From: Pseudomonas lutea
GTDB taxonomy: Bacteria; Pseudomonadota; Gammaproteobacteria; Pseudomonadales; Pseudomonadaceae
Assembly (NCBI RefSeq): GCF_000759445.1
Contig: NZ_JRMB01000003.1
Location: 285,001 to 349,000, forward strand
Length of the DNA stretch: 64,000 bases
Direction: 5' to 3'
In this document: one piece after another, positions 31,097-41,494 of the stretch
Position numbering within the stretch: position 1 is the stretch's first letter
Layout: every line of letters starts with the position of its first letter
Translations under genes and position numbers: made by a program
The notes under the pieces: generated by a model
What the model was told of the DNA's origin: nothing
The model's database searches: none
Seen by the model: only the letters and a program-made list of their open reading frames with translations

Positions 31097-32824
31097 TCAG
31101 AGGGTCTCGGCGCCGGTCAGGCGTTTGATGGTGCTGCGCAGGACCGGGCTGTCAGGTTGTTGTTCAAGGGCCTTGCCCCATATTTTGCGCGCTTCCCGCT
31201 GTTCGCCCTTGGCCCAGAGAACTTCGCCCAGATGCGCGGCGACTTCGTGGTCGGGGAAGCGCTCGAGCGCCTGTCGAAGCAGCCGTTCGGCTTCATCGAG
31301 GTTGCCCAGTCGGTAATTGACCCAGCCGAGGCTGTCGAGTACCGCAGGGTCTTCCGGGTTGAGCTGATGGGCATGTTCAATCAAAGCCTTGGCTTCAGCG
31401 TAGCGCGTGGTGCGGTCCGAAAGGGTATAACCCAGAGCGTTCAGCGCCATGGCGTTGTCCGGCTCGCGCTTGAGAATGGCGCGCAGGTCGCTTTCCATCT
31501 GCTTCAGATCGTTGCGCTTCTCGGCCAGCATCGCCCGGGTGTACAGCAGATTCAGGTCGTCGGGATACTGCTTCAGCGCCTGACTGAGCACTTGCCAGCC
31601 GCGCTCGCCCTGATTGTTGTTGGTGAGCGTTTCGGCTTCGATGAGGTACAGCTGAATCGCGTAGTCGGGCTGATCGACACGTGCCTGAGCCAGTCGCCTG
31701 GAGGCCTCGGCGGTGTTGCCATTGCCCATCAGGATATCGGCCTGACGCAATTGTGCAGGCAGGAAATCGTTGCCTGGGCCGACTTGAGCGTATTCGCCCA
31801 GCGCGGCCTGCGGATCATCGCGTTCCTCGTATATGCGGCCAAGGTTTACGTGGGCCGCATCGACATGGCTGCCGCGCGTGATCAAGTCTTCGAGATAACC
31901 CGCTGCTTCGTCCCAGGCTTTGTTTTCCAGGCAGACAAGGGCCAGCGAATAGCGCAGCTCGTCATCGTCGGGATACTGCTGAACGAGGCTGGAAAACTGC
32001 ACTTTGGCGTCTTCCATGCGGTTCTGTTCGACCAGCATGCGCGCATAGGTCAGGCGCAGACGCTTGTCGTCCGGGTACTTCTTGATGCTTTTTTCAAGCA
32101 GCGGGATCGCTTCCTTGCCACGGTTCATGCTTTGCAACAGGCGAGCGCGCAGCAGAATCGGCGCCACTTCGCCTTCACCTGGCGGGTTGTCCTCAAGCAA
32201 TTTGAGTGACGCGGCGCTGTCGCCTTCCTGCTGCAGCAGGAGCGCCTTGCCGAATATCAACTGGCCATTCTTCGGGTACTTCATCAACAGCCGATCAAAG
32301 CTGGTGATCAGGCCTTTGCGCGTATTGGAGTCGGTTTCCGACGCCGAGAGTGCGAGGAAATCAAAGTGCGTGTCGCCTTGTCCCTGCAGCACCTTCTCCA
32401 TATAGCGCATGGAGTCGTCGTAGCGCCCGGCTCGCGCCAACTGGATAGCGGCCGCGCGCTGCGCCTCAAGATTGCCAGCGTCGTTCTTCGCCCAGATCAG
32501 GGAGGTGTCGAGCGCTGCCTGATCGGCGCCCAGGTATTCGGCGATGCGAAACGCGCGCTCCGAGATGCCCGGGTCCTGAGTCTGGATGGCCTGGGTCACG
32601 TAATTGTCCAGCGCGATGTCGAAACGGTTGCGCTGTCCGGCAAGCTCGGCGGTCAGCAGGCTGACGACCGTCTCCTGGGAAAACGAGCCGTACACCTGAG
32701 GTTTTGGCTCAGGTGCGGGCGGCGCTTCTTTAGCCGGTGCGGAGGGCTCCGTGGAAACAGAGGCCGTAGACTGGCAGCCACTCAGAGCGACAAGGGCAAG
32801 GAACAGCGCGGAGGATTTATTCAT
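31097..32824 (-). CDS. TPR-repeat lipoprotein (PA4667 type)
   Basis: A 575-residue protein with lipobox ALSGC (Cys ~17), a Pro/Ala-rich linker ([13 protein letters not shown]) and about ten tetratricopeptide repeats up to the C terminus. Examples are [31 protein letters not shown] and similar 34-residue units. It is expected in the outer membrane facing the periplasm as a scaffold. It is the first gene of the TPR-lolB-ispE operon. Precise function unknown. Confidence 0.9.
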   Translation of the reverse strand: MNKSSALFLALVALSGCQSTASVSTEPSAPAKEAPPAPEPKPQVYGSFSQETVVSLLTAELAGQRNRFDIALDNYVTQAIQTQDPGISERAFRIAEYLGADQAALDTSLIWAKNDAGNLEAQRAAAIQLARAGRYDDSMRYMEKVLQGQGDTHFDFLALSASETDSNTRKGLITSFDRLLMKYPKNGQLIFGKALLLQQEGDSAASLKLLEDNPPGEGEVAPILLRARLLQSMNRGKEAIPLLEKSIKKYPDDKRLRLTYARMLVEQNRMEDAKVQFSSLVQQYPDDDELRYSLALVCLENKAWDEAAGYLEDLITRGSHVDAAHVNLGRIYEERDDPQAALGEYAQVGPGNDFLPAQLRQADILMGNGNTAEASRRLAQARVDQPDYAIQLYLIEAETLTNNNQGERGWQVLSQALKQYPDDLNLLYTRAMLAEKRNDLKQMESDLRAILKREPDNAMALNALGYTLSDRTTRYAEAKALIEHAHQLNPEDPAVLDSLGWVNYRLGNLDEAERLLRQALERFPDHEVAAHLGEVLWAKGEQREARKIWGKALEQQPDSPVLRSTIKRLTGAETL

Positions 32825-33081
32825 AGAGAAGAGGGGCGGCTTACCTGCGGTTTGGAAGCATCATGACACAAGGCCGGGAGCAAACCCACAGCCCGCGCGA
32901 AATCTGGACACGCTCAATCTACAGCCTGCGCATGGACATTTTGTCGCAGGCCAGACGCTGTAATACGCACCTGTATAGGGACAATCGCCTGTTGCGGACG
33001 TTCTGAATGTATTGCGGTGGTTGTCCTGAATCTATTGAAGTAGGACAATTGCCGGCTTCACGTCACCATCAGCGACCTTGA

Positions 33082-34359
33082 ATGGCCTTTCTTGCTCTGG
33101 GTATCAACCATAAGACTGCATCAGTGGATGTCCGCGAGCGCGTGGCATTTACCCCTGAGCAGCTGGTCGACGCGCTGCAGCAGCTTTGCCGACTGACCCG
33201 CAGCCGCGAAGCCGCCATTCTCTCCACCTGCAACCGCAGCGAACTCTATATAGAACAGGACCAACTCACTGCGGACGTCGTTCTGCGATGGCTGGCGGAC
33301 TATCATCACCTGAATGTCGACGAGCTGCGTGCCAGCGCTTATGTGCATGAAGACGATGCCGCCGTGCGTCATATGATGCGCGTGGCATCCGGGCTGGACT
33401 CGCTGGTGCTTGGTGAACCCCAGATTCTCGGCCAGATGAAATCCGCCTACGCCGTTGCACGCGAGGCCGGCACTGTCGGTCCGCTGCTGGGTCGGCTGTT
33501 TCAGGCTACCTTCAGCGCTGCCAAGCAGGTCAGGACCGACACTGCCATTGGCGAAAACCCGGTCTCCGTTGCTTTCGCGGCCGTCAGCCTGGCCAAGCAA
33601 ATCTTCAGTGACCTGCAGCGCAGCCAGGCACTGCTGATCGGGGCGGGCGAAACCATCACGCTGGTCGCCCGGCATTTGCATGACTTGGGGGTCAAGCGCA
33701 TCGTCGTCGCCAACCGCACCCTTGAGCGCGCCAATACGCTGGCCGAACAGTTTGGCGCCCATGCAGTGCTGCTCGCCGACATCCCGGCAGAGCTGGTGAA
33801 CAGCGACATCGTTATCAGCTCGACGGCCAGTCAACTGCCGATTCTGGGCAAGGGCGCCGTTGAAAGTGCGCTGAAGCTGCGCAAGCACAAGCCTATATTC
33901 ATGGTCGACATCGCCGTCCCGCGCGACATCGAGCCTGAAGTGGGTGAGCTTGAAGACGTTTACCTCTACACCGTGGACGACCTCCACGAAGTCGTAGCTG
34001 AAAATCTCAAGAGTCGTCAGGGCGCTGCCCAGGCGGCGGAAGAACTGGTCAGTGTGGGCGTCGACGATTTCATGTCCCGCCTGCGTGAACTGGCAGCAGT
34101 TGATGTGCTCAAGGCCTATCGTCAGCAAAGTGAGCGCCTGCGCGATGAAGAGTTGCAAAAAGCCCAGCGCATGCTCGCCAACGGTAGCAACGCCGAAGAT
34201 GTATTGATGGCCCTTGCACGTGGCCTGACCAACAAGTTGATGCACGCTCCCAGCGTGCAACTCAAAAAGCTGTCCGCCGAAGGCCGCGTCGATGCGCTGG
34301 CCATGGCCCAGGAACTCTTTGCCCTCAATGAGGGCTCCACGGATAAATCCCCGCAATGA
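33082..34359 (+). CDS. hemA: Glutamyl-tRNA reductase
   Basis: 425 residues; reduces Glu-tRNA to glutamate-1-semialdehyde, the first step of C5 heme synthesis. The catalytic Cys50 lies in LSTCNRSE, and [11 protein letters not shown] and the NADPH-binding [13 protein letters not shown] are clear. It overlaps prfA by 4 bp (ATGA). It heads a hemA-prfA-prmC-moeB-murI operon. The 257-bp gap from the divergent TPR gene should hold its promoter. Confidence 0.97.
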   Translation: MAFLALGINHKTASVDVRERVAFTPEQLVDALQQLCRLTRSREAAILSTCNRSELYIEQDQLTADVVLRWLADYHHLNVDELRASAYVHEDDAAVRHMMRVASGLDSLVLGEPQILGQMKSAYAVAREAGTVGPLLGRLFQATFSAAKQVRTDTAIGENPVSVAFAAVSLAKQIFSDLQRSQALLIGAGETITLVARHLHDLGVKRIVVANRTLERANTLAEQFGAHAVLLADIPAELVNSDIVISSTASQLPILGKGAVESALKLRKHKPIFMVDIAVPRDIEPEVGELEDVYLYTVDDLHEVVAENLKSRQGAAQAAEELVSVGVDDFMSRLRELAAVDVLKAYRQQSERLRDEELQKAQRMLANGSNAEDVLMALARGLTNKLMHAPSVQLKKLSAEGRVDALAMAQELFALNEGSTDKSPQ

Positions 34360-35438
34360 AAGCTTCACTGCTTAACAAGCTGGACGTGCTCAGCGACCGT
34401 TTCGAGGAATTGACCGCGCTGCTCGGTGATGGCGAAGTCATCGCGGATCAGACCAGATTTCGCGCGTACTCCCGTGAGTACGCCGAAGTCGAGCCGGTGT
34501 TCCAGGCCTACCGCAAACTGCAGAAAGTGCAAAGCGATCTGGAGGGCGCGCAGGCGCTCCTCAAGGACAGCGACCCCGACATGCGTGAAATGGCAGTCGA
34601 GGAAGTGCGCGAAGCCAAAGAGCAGTTAGTGGTGCTCGAAGCCGATCTGCAAAAAATGTTGCTGCCTAAAGACCCGAACGATGGCCGTAACGTCTTTCTG
34701 GAAATTCGCGCCGGCACCGGTGGCGATGAGGCGGCCATATTTTCCGGCGACCTCTTCCGCATGTACTCGCGCTATGCCGAGCGACGCGGCTGGCGGGTCG
34801 AGATCCTTTCGGAGAACGAAGGCGAGCATGGCGGCTACAAGGAAGTCATTGCGCGGGTCGAGGGCGAAAACGTCTACGGCAAGCTCAAGTTCGAGTCGGG
34901 TGCGCACCGTGTGCAGCGGGTGCCCGAGACCGAATCCCAAGGGCGCATCCACACGTCAGCGTGCACGGTGGCCGTCCTGCCCGAGCCTGATGAGCAGCAG
35001 ACCATCGAGATCAACCCGGCCGACCTGCGTGTCGATACGTATCGGTCATCGGGCGCCGGTGGCCAGCACGTCAACAAGACCGACTCCGCCATCCGCATCA
35101 CCCACTTGCCGTCCGGTATCGTGGTGGAGTGCCAGGAAGAACGTTCCCAGCACAAGAACCGTGCCCGGGCCATGTCCTGGCTGTCAGCCAAGCTCAACGA
35201 CCAGCAGACCGCTGCAGCGGCCAATGCCATCGCCAGCGAGCGTAAATTGCTGGTAGGTTCCGGGGACCGCTCCGAGCGTATTCGCACCTACAATTTTCCA
35301 CAGGGGCGGGTCACCGACCACCGCGTCAACCTGACCCTCTACTCCCTTGATGAAGTTATGGCCGGTGGGGTCGATGCAGTGATAGAACCGTTACTTGCCG
35401 AGTATCAGGCAGATCAACTTGCGGCACTGGGTGATTAA
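34356..35438 (+). CDS. prfA: Peptide chain release factor 1
   Basis: 360 residues, normal for RF1, which ends translation at UAA and UAG. The GGQ motif lies in [13 protein letters not shown] (about residue 235); its Gln is methylated by the next gene product. The PxT-like stop codon reader is in the region before it ([19 protein letters not shown]). Immediately followed by prmC. Confidence 0.98.
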   Translation: MKASLLNKLDVLSDRFEELTALLGDGEVIADQTRFRAYSREYAEVEPVFQAYRKLQKVQSDLEGAQALLKDSDPDMREMAVEEVREAKEQLVVLEADLQKMLLPKDPNDGRNVFLEIRAGTGGDEAAIFSGDLFRMYSRYAERRGWRVEILSENEGEHGGYKEVIARVEGENVYGKLKFESGAHRVQRVPETESQGRIHTSACTVAVLPEPDEQQTIEINPADLRVDTYRSSGAGGQHVNKTDSAIRITHLPSGIVVECQEERSQHKNRARAMSWLSAKLNDQQTAAAANAIASERKLLVGSGDRSERIRTYNFPQGRVTDHRVNLTLYSLDEVMAGGVDAVIEPLLAEYQADQLAALGD

Positions 35439-36272
35439 ATGACCATCATCGCCAGCTTGTTACGAAGCGCCGAGTTGCCGGACTCTCCGACAGCGCGTCT
35501 GGATGCCGAACTGTTGCTCGCCGCTGCCCTGGGCAAGCCTCGCAGCTTTCTGCACACCTGGCCCGAGCGTATTGTCAGCACCGAAGCGGCTCAAGCCTTC
35601 GACGGCTTTCTGAAACGCCGCCGTACGGGCGAGCCGGTCGCTTACATCCTGGGCCTGCAAGGGTTCTGGAATATCGACCTCGAAGTTGCACCCCATACGC
35701 TTATTCCGCGGCCGGAAACCGAGATGCTGGTTGAGACCGCGCTGGAGCTTTTGCCGGGGGCAATCCCTCATCGGTTGCTTGATCTGGGCACCGGAACCGG
35801 CGCGATCGCACTGTCACTGGCCAAGGATCGTCCGCAATGGGACGTTACCGCTGTTGACCGTGTCGAAGAGGCTGTAGAACTTGCCGAACGCAATCGTCAA
35901 CGCTTGCATCTGGATAACGCGCGGGTTGTGCACAGCCACTGGTTCAGTGCGGTGGAGGGGCAACGTTTTGACCTGATCCTCAGCAACCCGCCTTACATTG
36001 CCGCCAGCGACCCGCATCTGGTCGAGGGTGATGTGCGTTTTGAGCCTTCCAGCGCTCTGGTTTCCGGGGACGATGGCCTGGATGACCTGCGCCTGATTGT
36101 GTCCCAGGCGCCCGCGCACCTTGAAGCGGGTGGCTGGCTGTTGCTGGAGCATGGCTATGATCAGGGCGCCGCAGTGCGCGAACTGTTGCTCGTACATGGC
36201 TTCGAGCAGATCCAGACCCGCCGTGATCTGGGTGACCATGAACGCATTACTTTCGGGCGCGTGCCGTGCTGA
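35439..36272 (+). CDS. prmC: Release factor glutamine methyltransferase
   Basis: A 277-residue HemK-type methyltransferase for the GGQ glutamine of RF1 and RF2. SAM-binding LDLGTGTGAIALSLA and the catalytic NPPY (LSNPPYIAAS) are present. The start codon directly follows the prfA stop codon. It overlaps moeB by 7 bp. Confidence 0.97.
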   Translation: MTIIASLLRSAELPDSPTARLDAELLLAAALGKPRSFLHTWPERIVSTEAAQAFDGFLKRRRTGEPVAYILGLQGFWNIDLEVAPHTLIPRPETEMLVETALELLPGAIPHRLLDLGTGTGAIALSLAKDRPQWDVTAVDRVEEAVELAERNRQRLHLDNARVVHSHWFSAVEGQRFDLILSNPPYIAASDPHLVEGDVRFEPSSALVSGDDGLDDLRLIVSQAPAHLEAGGWLLLEHGYDQGAAVRELLLVHGFEQIQTRRDLGDHERITFGRVPC

Positions 36273-37051
36273 CTGACGAGGAACTGCTGCGCTATAGCCG
36301 GCAGATCCTGCTGCAGCAGGTGGATATCGAAGGCCAGCTGCGGATCAAACAAGCGAGCGTCTTGATCGTGGGCCTGGGCGGGCTGGGCTCGCCCGTCGCC
36401 ATGTACCTCGCGGCGGCGGGTGTGGGCGAGATGCATCTGGCGGATTTCGACACCGTCGACCTGACAAACCTGCAGCGTCAGATCATTCATGACACTTCAA
36501 GCGTCGGCATGAGCAAGGTTGATTCGGCGATGACCCGACTGACCGCCATCAATCCGCAGGTCACGCTGGTGCCCCATCGCACGGCGCTTGATGCCGACAC
36601 CCTGGCGGCGGTCGTTGCACGGGTCGATCTTGTGCTGGACTGTTCGGATAACTTTTCGACCCGTGAAGCGGTTAATGCGGCCTGCGTCAATGCCGGCAAA
36701 CCACTGGTGAGCGGCGCTGCCATTCGACTGGAAGCTCAGTTGTCGGTGTTCGATCCGCGTCGGGCCGACAGTCCTTGCTATCACTGTCTGTACGGACATG
36801 GCAGCGAAACCGAGCTGACGTGCAGCGAAGCTGGGGTTATCGGGCCGCTGGTCGGACTGGTTGGCAGCCTGCAGGCCCTTGAAGCGCTAAAACTGTTGGC
36901 CGGGTTTGGCGATCCGCTGGTCGGGCGCCTTTTGCTGATCGACGCGCTGGGCACTCGCTTCCGTGAATTGAAGGTCAAGCGTGACCCGGGCTGCAGCGTA
37001 TGCGGTGCCCGGCATCTGACCCGCGACGCGTCTGATTCCAACGAAGCATGA
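36266..37051 (+). CDS. moeB: Molybdopterin-synthase adenylyltransferase MoeB (ThiF/HesA family)
   Basis: A 261-residue E1-like enzyme that adenylates the C terminus of a sulfur carrier (MoaD). The nucleotide loop is [19 protein letters not shown]. Two zinc CxxC pairs are seen (CYHC about 172-175, CSVC about 246-249). Family members in this position may serve MoaD or ThiS; the moeB name follows its usual context beside prmC. It overlaps murI by 4 bp. Confidence 0.92.
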   Translation: MLTDEELLRYSRQILLQQVDIEGQLRIKQASVLIVGLGGLGSPVAMYLAAAGVGEMHLADFDTVDLTNLQRQIIHDTSSVGMSKVDSAMTRLTAINPQVTLVPHRTALDADTLAAVVARVDLVLDCSDNFSTREAVNAACVNAGKPLVSGAAIRLEAQLSVFDPRRADSPCYHCLYGHGSETELTCSEAGVIGPLVGLVGSLQALEALKLLAGFGDPLVGRLLLIDALGTRFRELKVKRDPGCSVCGARHLTRDASDSNEA

Positions 37052-37848
37052 GGCGAGACAGCGACGCGCCTGTGGCGGTGTTTGATTCCGGCGTCGGCGG
37101 GCTGTCGGTACTGGCAGAGATACAGCAACTGCTGCCGCGTGAATCACTGCTCTACGTGGCTGACTGCGGCCACATACCTTATGGCGAAAAAAGTCCCGAG
37201 TTCATCCGTGAGCGCTGCGCGACGATTGCCGAATTCTTCCATCGTCAACACGCCAAAGCGCTGGTCGTGGCCTGCAATACCGCGACAGTGGCGGGCATTG
37301 CCGACCTGCGCGCCCGTTATCCCGATTGGCCGCTGGTAGGCATGGAGCCTGCAGTCAAACCTGCCGCAGCAGCCACGCGAACCGGTATCGTCGGTGTATT
37401 GGCAACCACGGGCACTCTGCAAAGCGCGAAATTTGCCGCGTTGCTCGATCGCTTTGCCGCTGACGTGAAGGTCATTACTCAGCCCTGCCCGGGGCTGGTT
37501 GAATTGATTGAAACCGGTGACCTCGTCAGCCCGGCCATTCGCCAACTGCTGCAGGGCTACGTTCAGCCGCTGCTTGACGCCGGATGCGACACCATCATTC
37601 TTGGTTGTACGCATTACCCCTTTCTGAAGCCATTGCTGCGCGACATGATTGCGCCTTCGATCACGCTCATCGACACCGGCGCTGCTGTAGCCCGGCAATT
37701 GCAGCGGCTTTTGGGAGAGCGGGACATGCTGGCGGGCGGTCATCCTCGGACCGCTCAGTTCTGGACGACCGGCGATCCAGAAGATTTCAGAAACGTCCTA
37801 CGCTTGCTTTGTAACAACTCCGACAATGTGCGAAGCTTCGTTTCGTGA
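37048..37848 (+). CDS. murI: Glutamate racemase
   Basis: 266 residues; makes D-glutamate for peptidoglycan. The two catalytic Cys are in VVACNTAT (Cys76) and [11 protein letters not shown] (near residue 189), and the N-terminal [11 protein letters not shown] is diagnostic. It is the last gene of the hemA operon, with ATGA overlap to moeB. Confidence 0.97.
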   Translation: MRRDSDAPVAVFDSGVGGLSVLAEIQQLLPRESLLYVADCGHIPYGEKSPEFIRERCATIAEFFHRQHAKALVVACNTATVAGIADLRARYPDWPLVGMEPAVKPAAAATRTGIVGVLATTGTLQSAKFAALLDRFAADVKVITQPCPGLVELIETGDLVSPAIRQLLQGYVQPLLDAGCDTIILGCTHYPFLKPLLRDMIAPSITLIDTGAAVARQLQRLLGERDMLAGGHPRTAQFWTTGDPEDFRNVLRLLCNNSDNVRSFVS

Positions 37849-37960
37849 AAAAAACGTGAATTGCTTCGTTTTTGGCTGAACTAAATATCAGCCTCCGGCT
37901 TCTACAGCACTTCTGTCGATACAAAATTATTTTTAATCCTTTTGAAATAGGATGTTTCAG

Positions 37961-38479
37961 ATGAAGCGACTGTTTTGTTTGGCTGCGATTGCGGCTGCGT
38001 TGTTGGGGCAAAGCGCAATTGCCCAAGCTGATGGGGTGGAGTTTTCGGTAGGGCAAACGGGCGAGTCGACAATGACGTACCGCCTGGGTGCGCAGTTCGA
38101 CTGGGACAAGAGCTGGTGGCAGACCGGTGTCGGCCGTTTGACCGGTTACTGGAGCGGCGCCTACACCTATTGGGAAGGCGACAAGAACTCCAGCAACAAC
38201 AGCCTGTCGTTTTCACCAGTATTTGTTTATGAGTTCTCGGGTGAGAGCGTCAAGCCTTACATCGAAGCCGGCATCGGCGCCGCTGTATTCCAGCGCACCG
38301 AAGTTGAAGGCAACAAGCTGGGCAGCGCGTTCCAGTTTGAAGACCGCATCGGTTTCGGTCTGCGCTTCGCGGGTGGTCATGAAGTGGGCCTGCGTGCCAC
38401 TCACTACTCCAATGGCGGCATGACCACCAACAACGACGGTATCGAGAGTTACGCTATCCACTACACGATGCCGTTCTGA
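37961..38479 (+). CDS. pagL: Lipid A 3-O-deacylase PagL
   Basis: About 172 residues with a Sec signal peptide (MKRLFCLAAIAAALLGQSAIAQA) and an eight-strand beta-barrel pattern ending in aromatic-rich HYTMPF. Catalytic residues of PagL are present: His and Ser in THYSNGG and Glu in NDGIES. It removes the 3-linked acyl chain of lipid A in the outer membrane. I chose ATG 37961, since AGGA lies 9 nt before it; ATG 37952 lies inside that ribosome site. Confidence 0.93.
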   Translation: MKRLFCLAAIAAALLGQSAIAQADGVEFSVGQTGESTMTYRLGAQFDWDKSWWQTGVGRLTGYWSGAYTYWEGDKNSSNNSLSFSPVFVYEFSGESVKPYIEAGIGAAVFQRTEVEGNKLGSAFQFEDRIGFGLRFAGGHEVGLRATHYSNGGMTTNNDGIESYAIHYTMPF

Positions 38480-38550
38480 TAACACCCTGCTTTATTGCAG
38501 CGGCGGTTTAGCCGCAACTGCAACGCGTCACGCGGTTCCTCCCGGCTGAA

Positions 38551-38590
38551 GCCGGTCCTGCTGCAGCAATCGTTGAGCAGGACCGGCCTT
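38551..38590. repeat. Perfect 12-bp inverted repeat (possible terminator)
   Basis: GCCGGTCCTGCT (38551-38562) and its exact complement (38576-38587), with a 13-nt loop. It lies between the convergent pagL and YkgJ genes. No T run follows on either strand, so it may be a REP-type palindrome or a weak terminator. Confidence 0.55.
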
Positions 38591-38655
38591 AGCCTGGAAT
38601 GTGTCTAAACTCCAGCCATCGCAGCGCTGATCTCCCTCCGCAACTGCTGCAAAGA

Positions 38656-38967
38656 TCACAGATACGCCGTCGCAATTCCCTCCCGCTCGGCAATGCACTC
38701 CGGCGCACCCATTTCGAATTCCCTGCAAATCAACGGCCTGCGGTCGTAGATCGTGCACATCATCGTGTCGCGATCCAGCGCCGCGCACCAGCCATCGTCC
38801 AGGCGCAACATGACCTCGCCGCCCCAGTCATCGGTGTCGATAAAGCGCTCGGGCACACCTGTGTCCGTGATCAACATGACCTCTAGCTGACAGCAACACG
38901 CTGCACAGGTAGAACACGTGATCTCCGGTTCGGTGGGGAGTTGGAGCGAAGGGATAACAGTCGTCAT
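38656..38967 (-). CDS. YkgJ-family cysteine cluster protein
   Basis: A 103-residue cytoplasmic protein with a conserved Cys cluster: CSTCAACCC near the N terminus and further Cys in WCAALD, MCTIYDRRPLICREFEMG and ECI. The arrangement is typical of UPF0153/YkgJ proteins, thought to bind zinc or an iron-sulfur cluster. Function unknown. Confidence 0.88.
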   Translation of the reverse strand: MTTVIPSLQLPTEPEITCSTCAACCCQLEVMLITDTGVPERFIDTDDWGGEVMLRLDDGWCAALDRDTMMCTIYDRRPLICREFEMGAPECIAEREGIATAYL

Positions 38968-39098
38968 GGTCGGCAGTCTAAATCACCGCGCGGCGCACGG
39001 CGAACCCGATTGACCGACGCCACGACAGGCACTTCATGATGGGCTTTTTCAACAGCCTGACGGAAAGCACGGGGCATCACGAAGAGGCTCATTGAACC

Positions 39099-40544
39099 TC
39101 AGCCGGCCTCCTGTGTCTCAGGCTGACGCTGGGGCAGCGATTTGAACGCTTGCAACGCGCGCTCGCGGCTGGCTTTAAGGTCAACGATGGGCGCTGGATA
39201 CTCCTTGACCCCGAAGAGCCCTTTCAGCGCAGCGGGATTGTGGATATCGCGCTTGTTCAGTTCAGCCAGTTCCGGAACCCACTTCTTGATGAACACACCT
39301 TCGGGATCAAATCGTTCCGATTGGCTCTGCGGGTTGAATATCCGGAAGTAGGGCGAGGCGTCGGTCCCGGTCGATGAGCTCCATTGCCAGCCCCCGTTAT
39401 TGGAAGCCAGATCACCGTCGATCAAATGCTGCATGAAAAACCGCTCACCCTCACGCCAGTCGATCAGCAGATTCTTGGTCAGGAACATCGCTGTGATCAT
39501 CCGCAGCCGGTTATGCATCCAGCCGGTTTCCAGCATCTGGCGAATGGCCGCATCGACAATCGGGAGCCCGGTTCGGCCTTCCTGCCAAGCTTGCAGATCT
39601 GTTGGGGAGTGGCGCCACTGGAGCGCTTCCGTTTCGGGGCGGAAGGCGCGGTGACGGGACACCCTCGGAAAGCCGACCAGCACGTGCTTGTAGAACTCCC
39701 GCCAGAGCAGCTCGTTTAGCCAGGTCACCGACCCCGAGTTGCCGGTTTCGAACTCGCCGTTGTTGCTGCGCAGCGCTGCATGCAGGCACTGGCGTGGCGA
39801 AATAACCCCGGCAGCCAGGTAGGCGGACAGCTGGCTGGTGCCGGGCTTGGCCGGGAAATCGCGTTCTTGATCGTAGTAATGAACCTGCTCATCGGTGAAC
39901 GTATTCAACCGCTCGCGTGCCTCATCTTCGCCCGCCGGCCAGAGTGAGCGCAGCGTCTCGCTAGGCTCGGGGAAACCCTTGACCGTGTCGGGGATGACGT
40001 CGCTTTTGATTGCAAGCTTCCCCTGAGCCTTGGGCAACGCAACCAACGCGGGCATCGAGTAGTGCAAGCGGGCGTAACAAACCCTGCAAAACTGGGTGAA
40101 GACCTTGAAATAGCCACCGCTTTTGGTCAGCACGCTGCCGGGCTGGAAGAACAACTGGTCGAGGTGGCGGCTAAACAGGATGCCGACGGCATCAAGCGCG
40201 TCCTCTGCTTCACGGTCACGCTTGGCTTCATTGAAGCCGTATTCGTCGTTTACGTGGACGTTTTCAACGGCGTGCTGCTGACAGATATCAAGCAATGCCT
40301 TGGGCGCCTGAGCCCATGTTTCCGCGTGGACGATGAGCAACGGCACGTTGAGCGCCTCCAGTGCCTTGCTCAGGTGGCTAAGGTTGCGCAGCCAGAAATC
40401 AACTTTGCATGCGGCATCGTCATGGCTTAACCACTGGCCGGGGCTGATCATGTACACGGCGATGGTTGGGCCCTGCTCCATGGCAGCGCTCAGCGCAGTG
40501 TTGTCGTGCACGCGCAGGTCGCTGCGCAGCCATATCAATTGCAT
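39099..40544 (-). CDS. phrB: Deoxyribodipyrimidine photolyase
   Basis: About 481 residues. An N-terminal antenna-cofactor domain (QLIWLRSDLRVHDNTAL) is followed by the FAD domain with GRTGLPIVDAAIRQMLETGWMHNR and MITAMFLTKNLLIDWREGERFFM, and WSSSTGTDASPYFRIFNP. It repairs UV-induced cyclobutane dimers using blue light. I chose ATG 40544 because AAGGA lies 6 nt upstream; ATG 40550 directly abuts it. It follows the MerR gene by about 9 bp, so it is expressed with that regulator. Confidence 0.95.
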   Translation of the reverse strand: MQLIWLRSDLRVHDNTALSAAMEQGPTIAVYMISPGQWLSHDDAACKVDFWLRNLSHLSKALEALNVPLLIVHAETWAQAPKALLDICQQHAVENVHVNDEYGFNEAKRDREAEDALDAVGILFSRHLDQLFFQPGSVLTKSGGYFKVFTQFCRVCYARLHYSMPALVALPKAQGKLAIKSDVIPDTVKGFPEPSETLRSLWPAGEDEARERLNTFTDEQVHYYDQERDFPAKPGTSQLSAYLAAGVISPRQCLHAALRSNNGEFETGNSGSVTWLNELLWREFYKHVLVGFPRVSRHRAFRPETEALQWRHSPTDLQAWQEGRTGLPIVDAAIRQMLETGWMHNRLRMITAMFLTKNLLIDWREGERFFMQHLIDGDLASNNGGWQWSSSTGTDASPYFRIFNPQSQSERFDPEGVFIKKWVPELAELNKRDIHNPAALKGLFGVKEYPAPIVDLKASRERALQAFKSLPQRQPETQEAG

Positions 40545-40553
40545 GGTCATTCC

Positions 40554-41492
40554 TTAGATGAGCCCCAGCCGCTGCAACGCCAACTGCGCGGTCAAAGGGT
40601 CTTCGGCGAGCGTCAGACCAGTGACCTCACGCTCTGCTGCGGACAGGTCCGTCGAATGGATGCGTACCGCCGGCCCGACGATCAGCTTCGGGCACTCAAT
40701 GTTGTGCAGCAGGCGAGGCAGCTGCCCGACGTTGAGTGATTTGCTGGAATACAGCAGCACGGCGCGGGGCTTGAGGTATTCGCAGGCCAGAGCCAGTTCG
40801 CCTGTTGGCAGCGGCCAGTCGAAGACTTCGACCGGGCAATCGGCGCTGCTGATCAACCAGGCGGTCAGCCACAAATGGGGCTCAAGCGGCAGGTCAGACT
40901 GATTGATCAGCAGCAACGGTGCGCCGCTGACCTGACGGTTGTTGTGGTACAGCCGCGCCCCGAACTTGCTGCGCAGCCAGGAGTAGAAGAACACTCGTTC
41001 CAGCTGGGCGCCAAACTGGCCTTGCCAGCGTTGTTCAAGAGAGGCCAACAAAGGGATCAATAGCTGTTCGCAGAGCGTGCGCGGTGGGTACAACGACATC
41101 GCTCGGTTCAGCGTGTCGTCCAGGCGGCGCTCAGCCAGTGCGGCGATGGCTTCATGCAGCGTCTGGCGCAGAATGTCCCAATCGTTTTCAACACTCGGTG
41201 CAGGCGCCTGGTGATCGTCGATCAGCTGCCTGACCTGGCTGACGGACACGCCACGGTTCAGCCAGGTCAGGATGATCAGTACGCGCTCTACGTGCTCATT
41301 GCTGTAAAGACGATGCCCCTTGGGCGTTCGGTGCGGGACGATAAGGCCGTAACGACGTTCCCAGGCACGAAGCGTCACAGCGTTTACACCGGTCAGGCGG
41401 GCGATTTCGCGAATGGGCAGCCATCCATTTTCAAACGGGCTCGCGGAGTCTTGCGGGTCGCCTTCCGGCGGTTCTTGCTCGGTAGTGGTCAT
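40554..41492 (-). CDS. MerR-family light-response regulator, class II LitR (PplR)-like
   Basis: About 312 residues. The N-terminal MerR helix-turn-helix (LPIREIARLTGVNAVTLRAWERRYGLI...RLYSNEHVERV) has the LRAWERRYG signature of the LitR/CarH group. The C-terminal ~200 residues have the B12-binding-like fold, but the cobalamin His motif (ExxHxxG-type) is not seen, which fits class II LitR proteins such as those of P. putida. These repress light-induced genes including photolyase. ATG 41492 is chosen; the longer frame from 41702 lies inside the upstream gene. It sits 2 nt after the DUF523-DUF1722 gene. Confidence 0.87.
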   Translation of the reverse strand: MTTTEQEPPEGDPQDSASPFENGWLPIREIARLTGVNAVTLRAWERRYGLIVPHRTPKGHRLYSNEHVERVLIILTWLNRGVSVSQVRQLIDDHQAPAPSVENDWDILRQTLHEAIAALAERRLDDTLNRAMSLYPPRTLCEQLLIPLLASLEQRWQGQFGAQLERVFFYSWLRSKFGARLYHNNRQVSGAPLLLINQSDLPLEPHLWLTAWLISSADCPVEVFDWPLPTGELALACEYLKPRAVLLYSSKSLNVGQLPRLLHNIECPKLIVGPAVRIHSTDLSAAEREVTGLTLAEDPLTAQLALQRLGLI

Positions 41493-41494
41493 GG

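Noticed and set aside
38551-38590. Attachment site or mobile-element end at the 12-bp inverted repeat
   Set aside because: No matching copy elsewhere in the window and no integrase; a hairpin between convergent genes is the simpler explanation.
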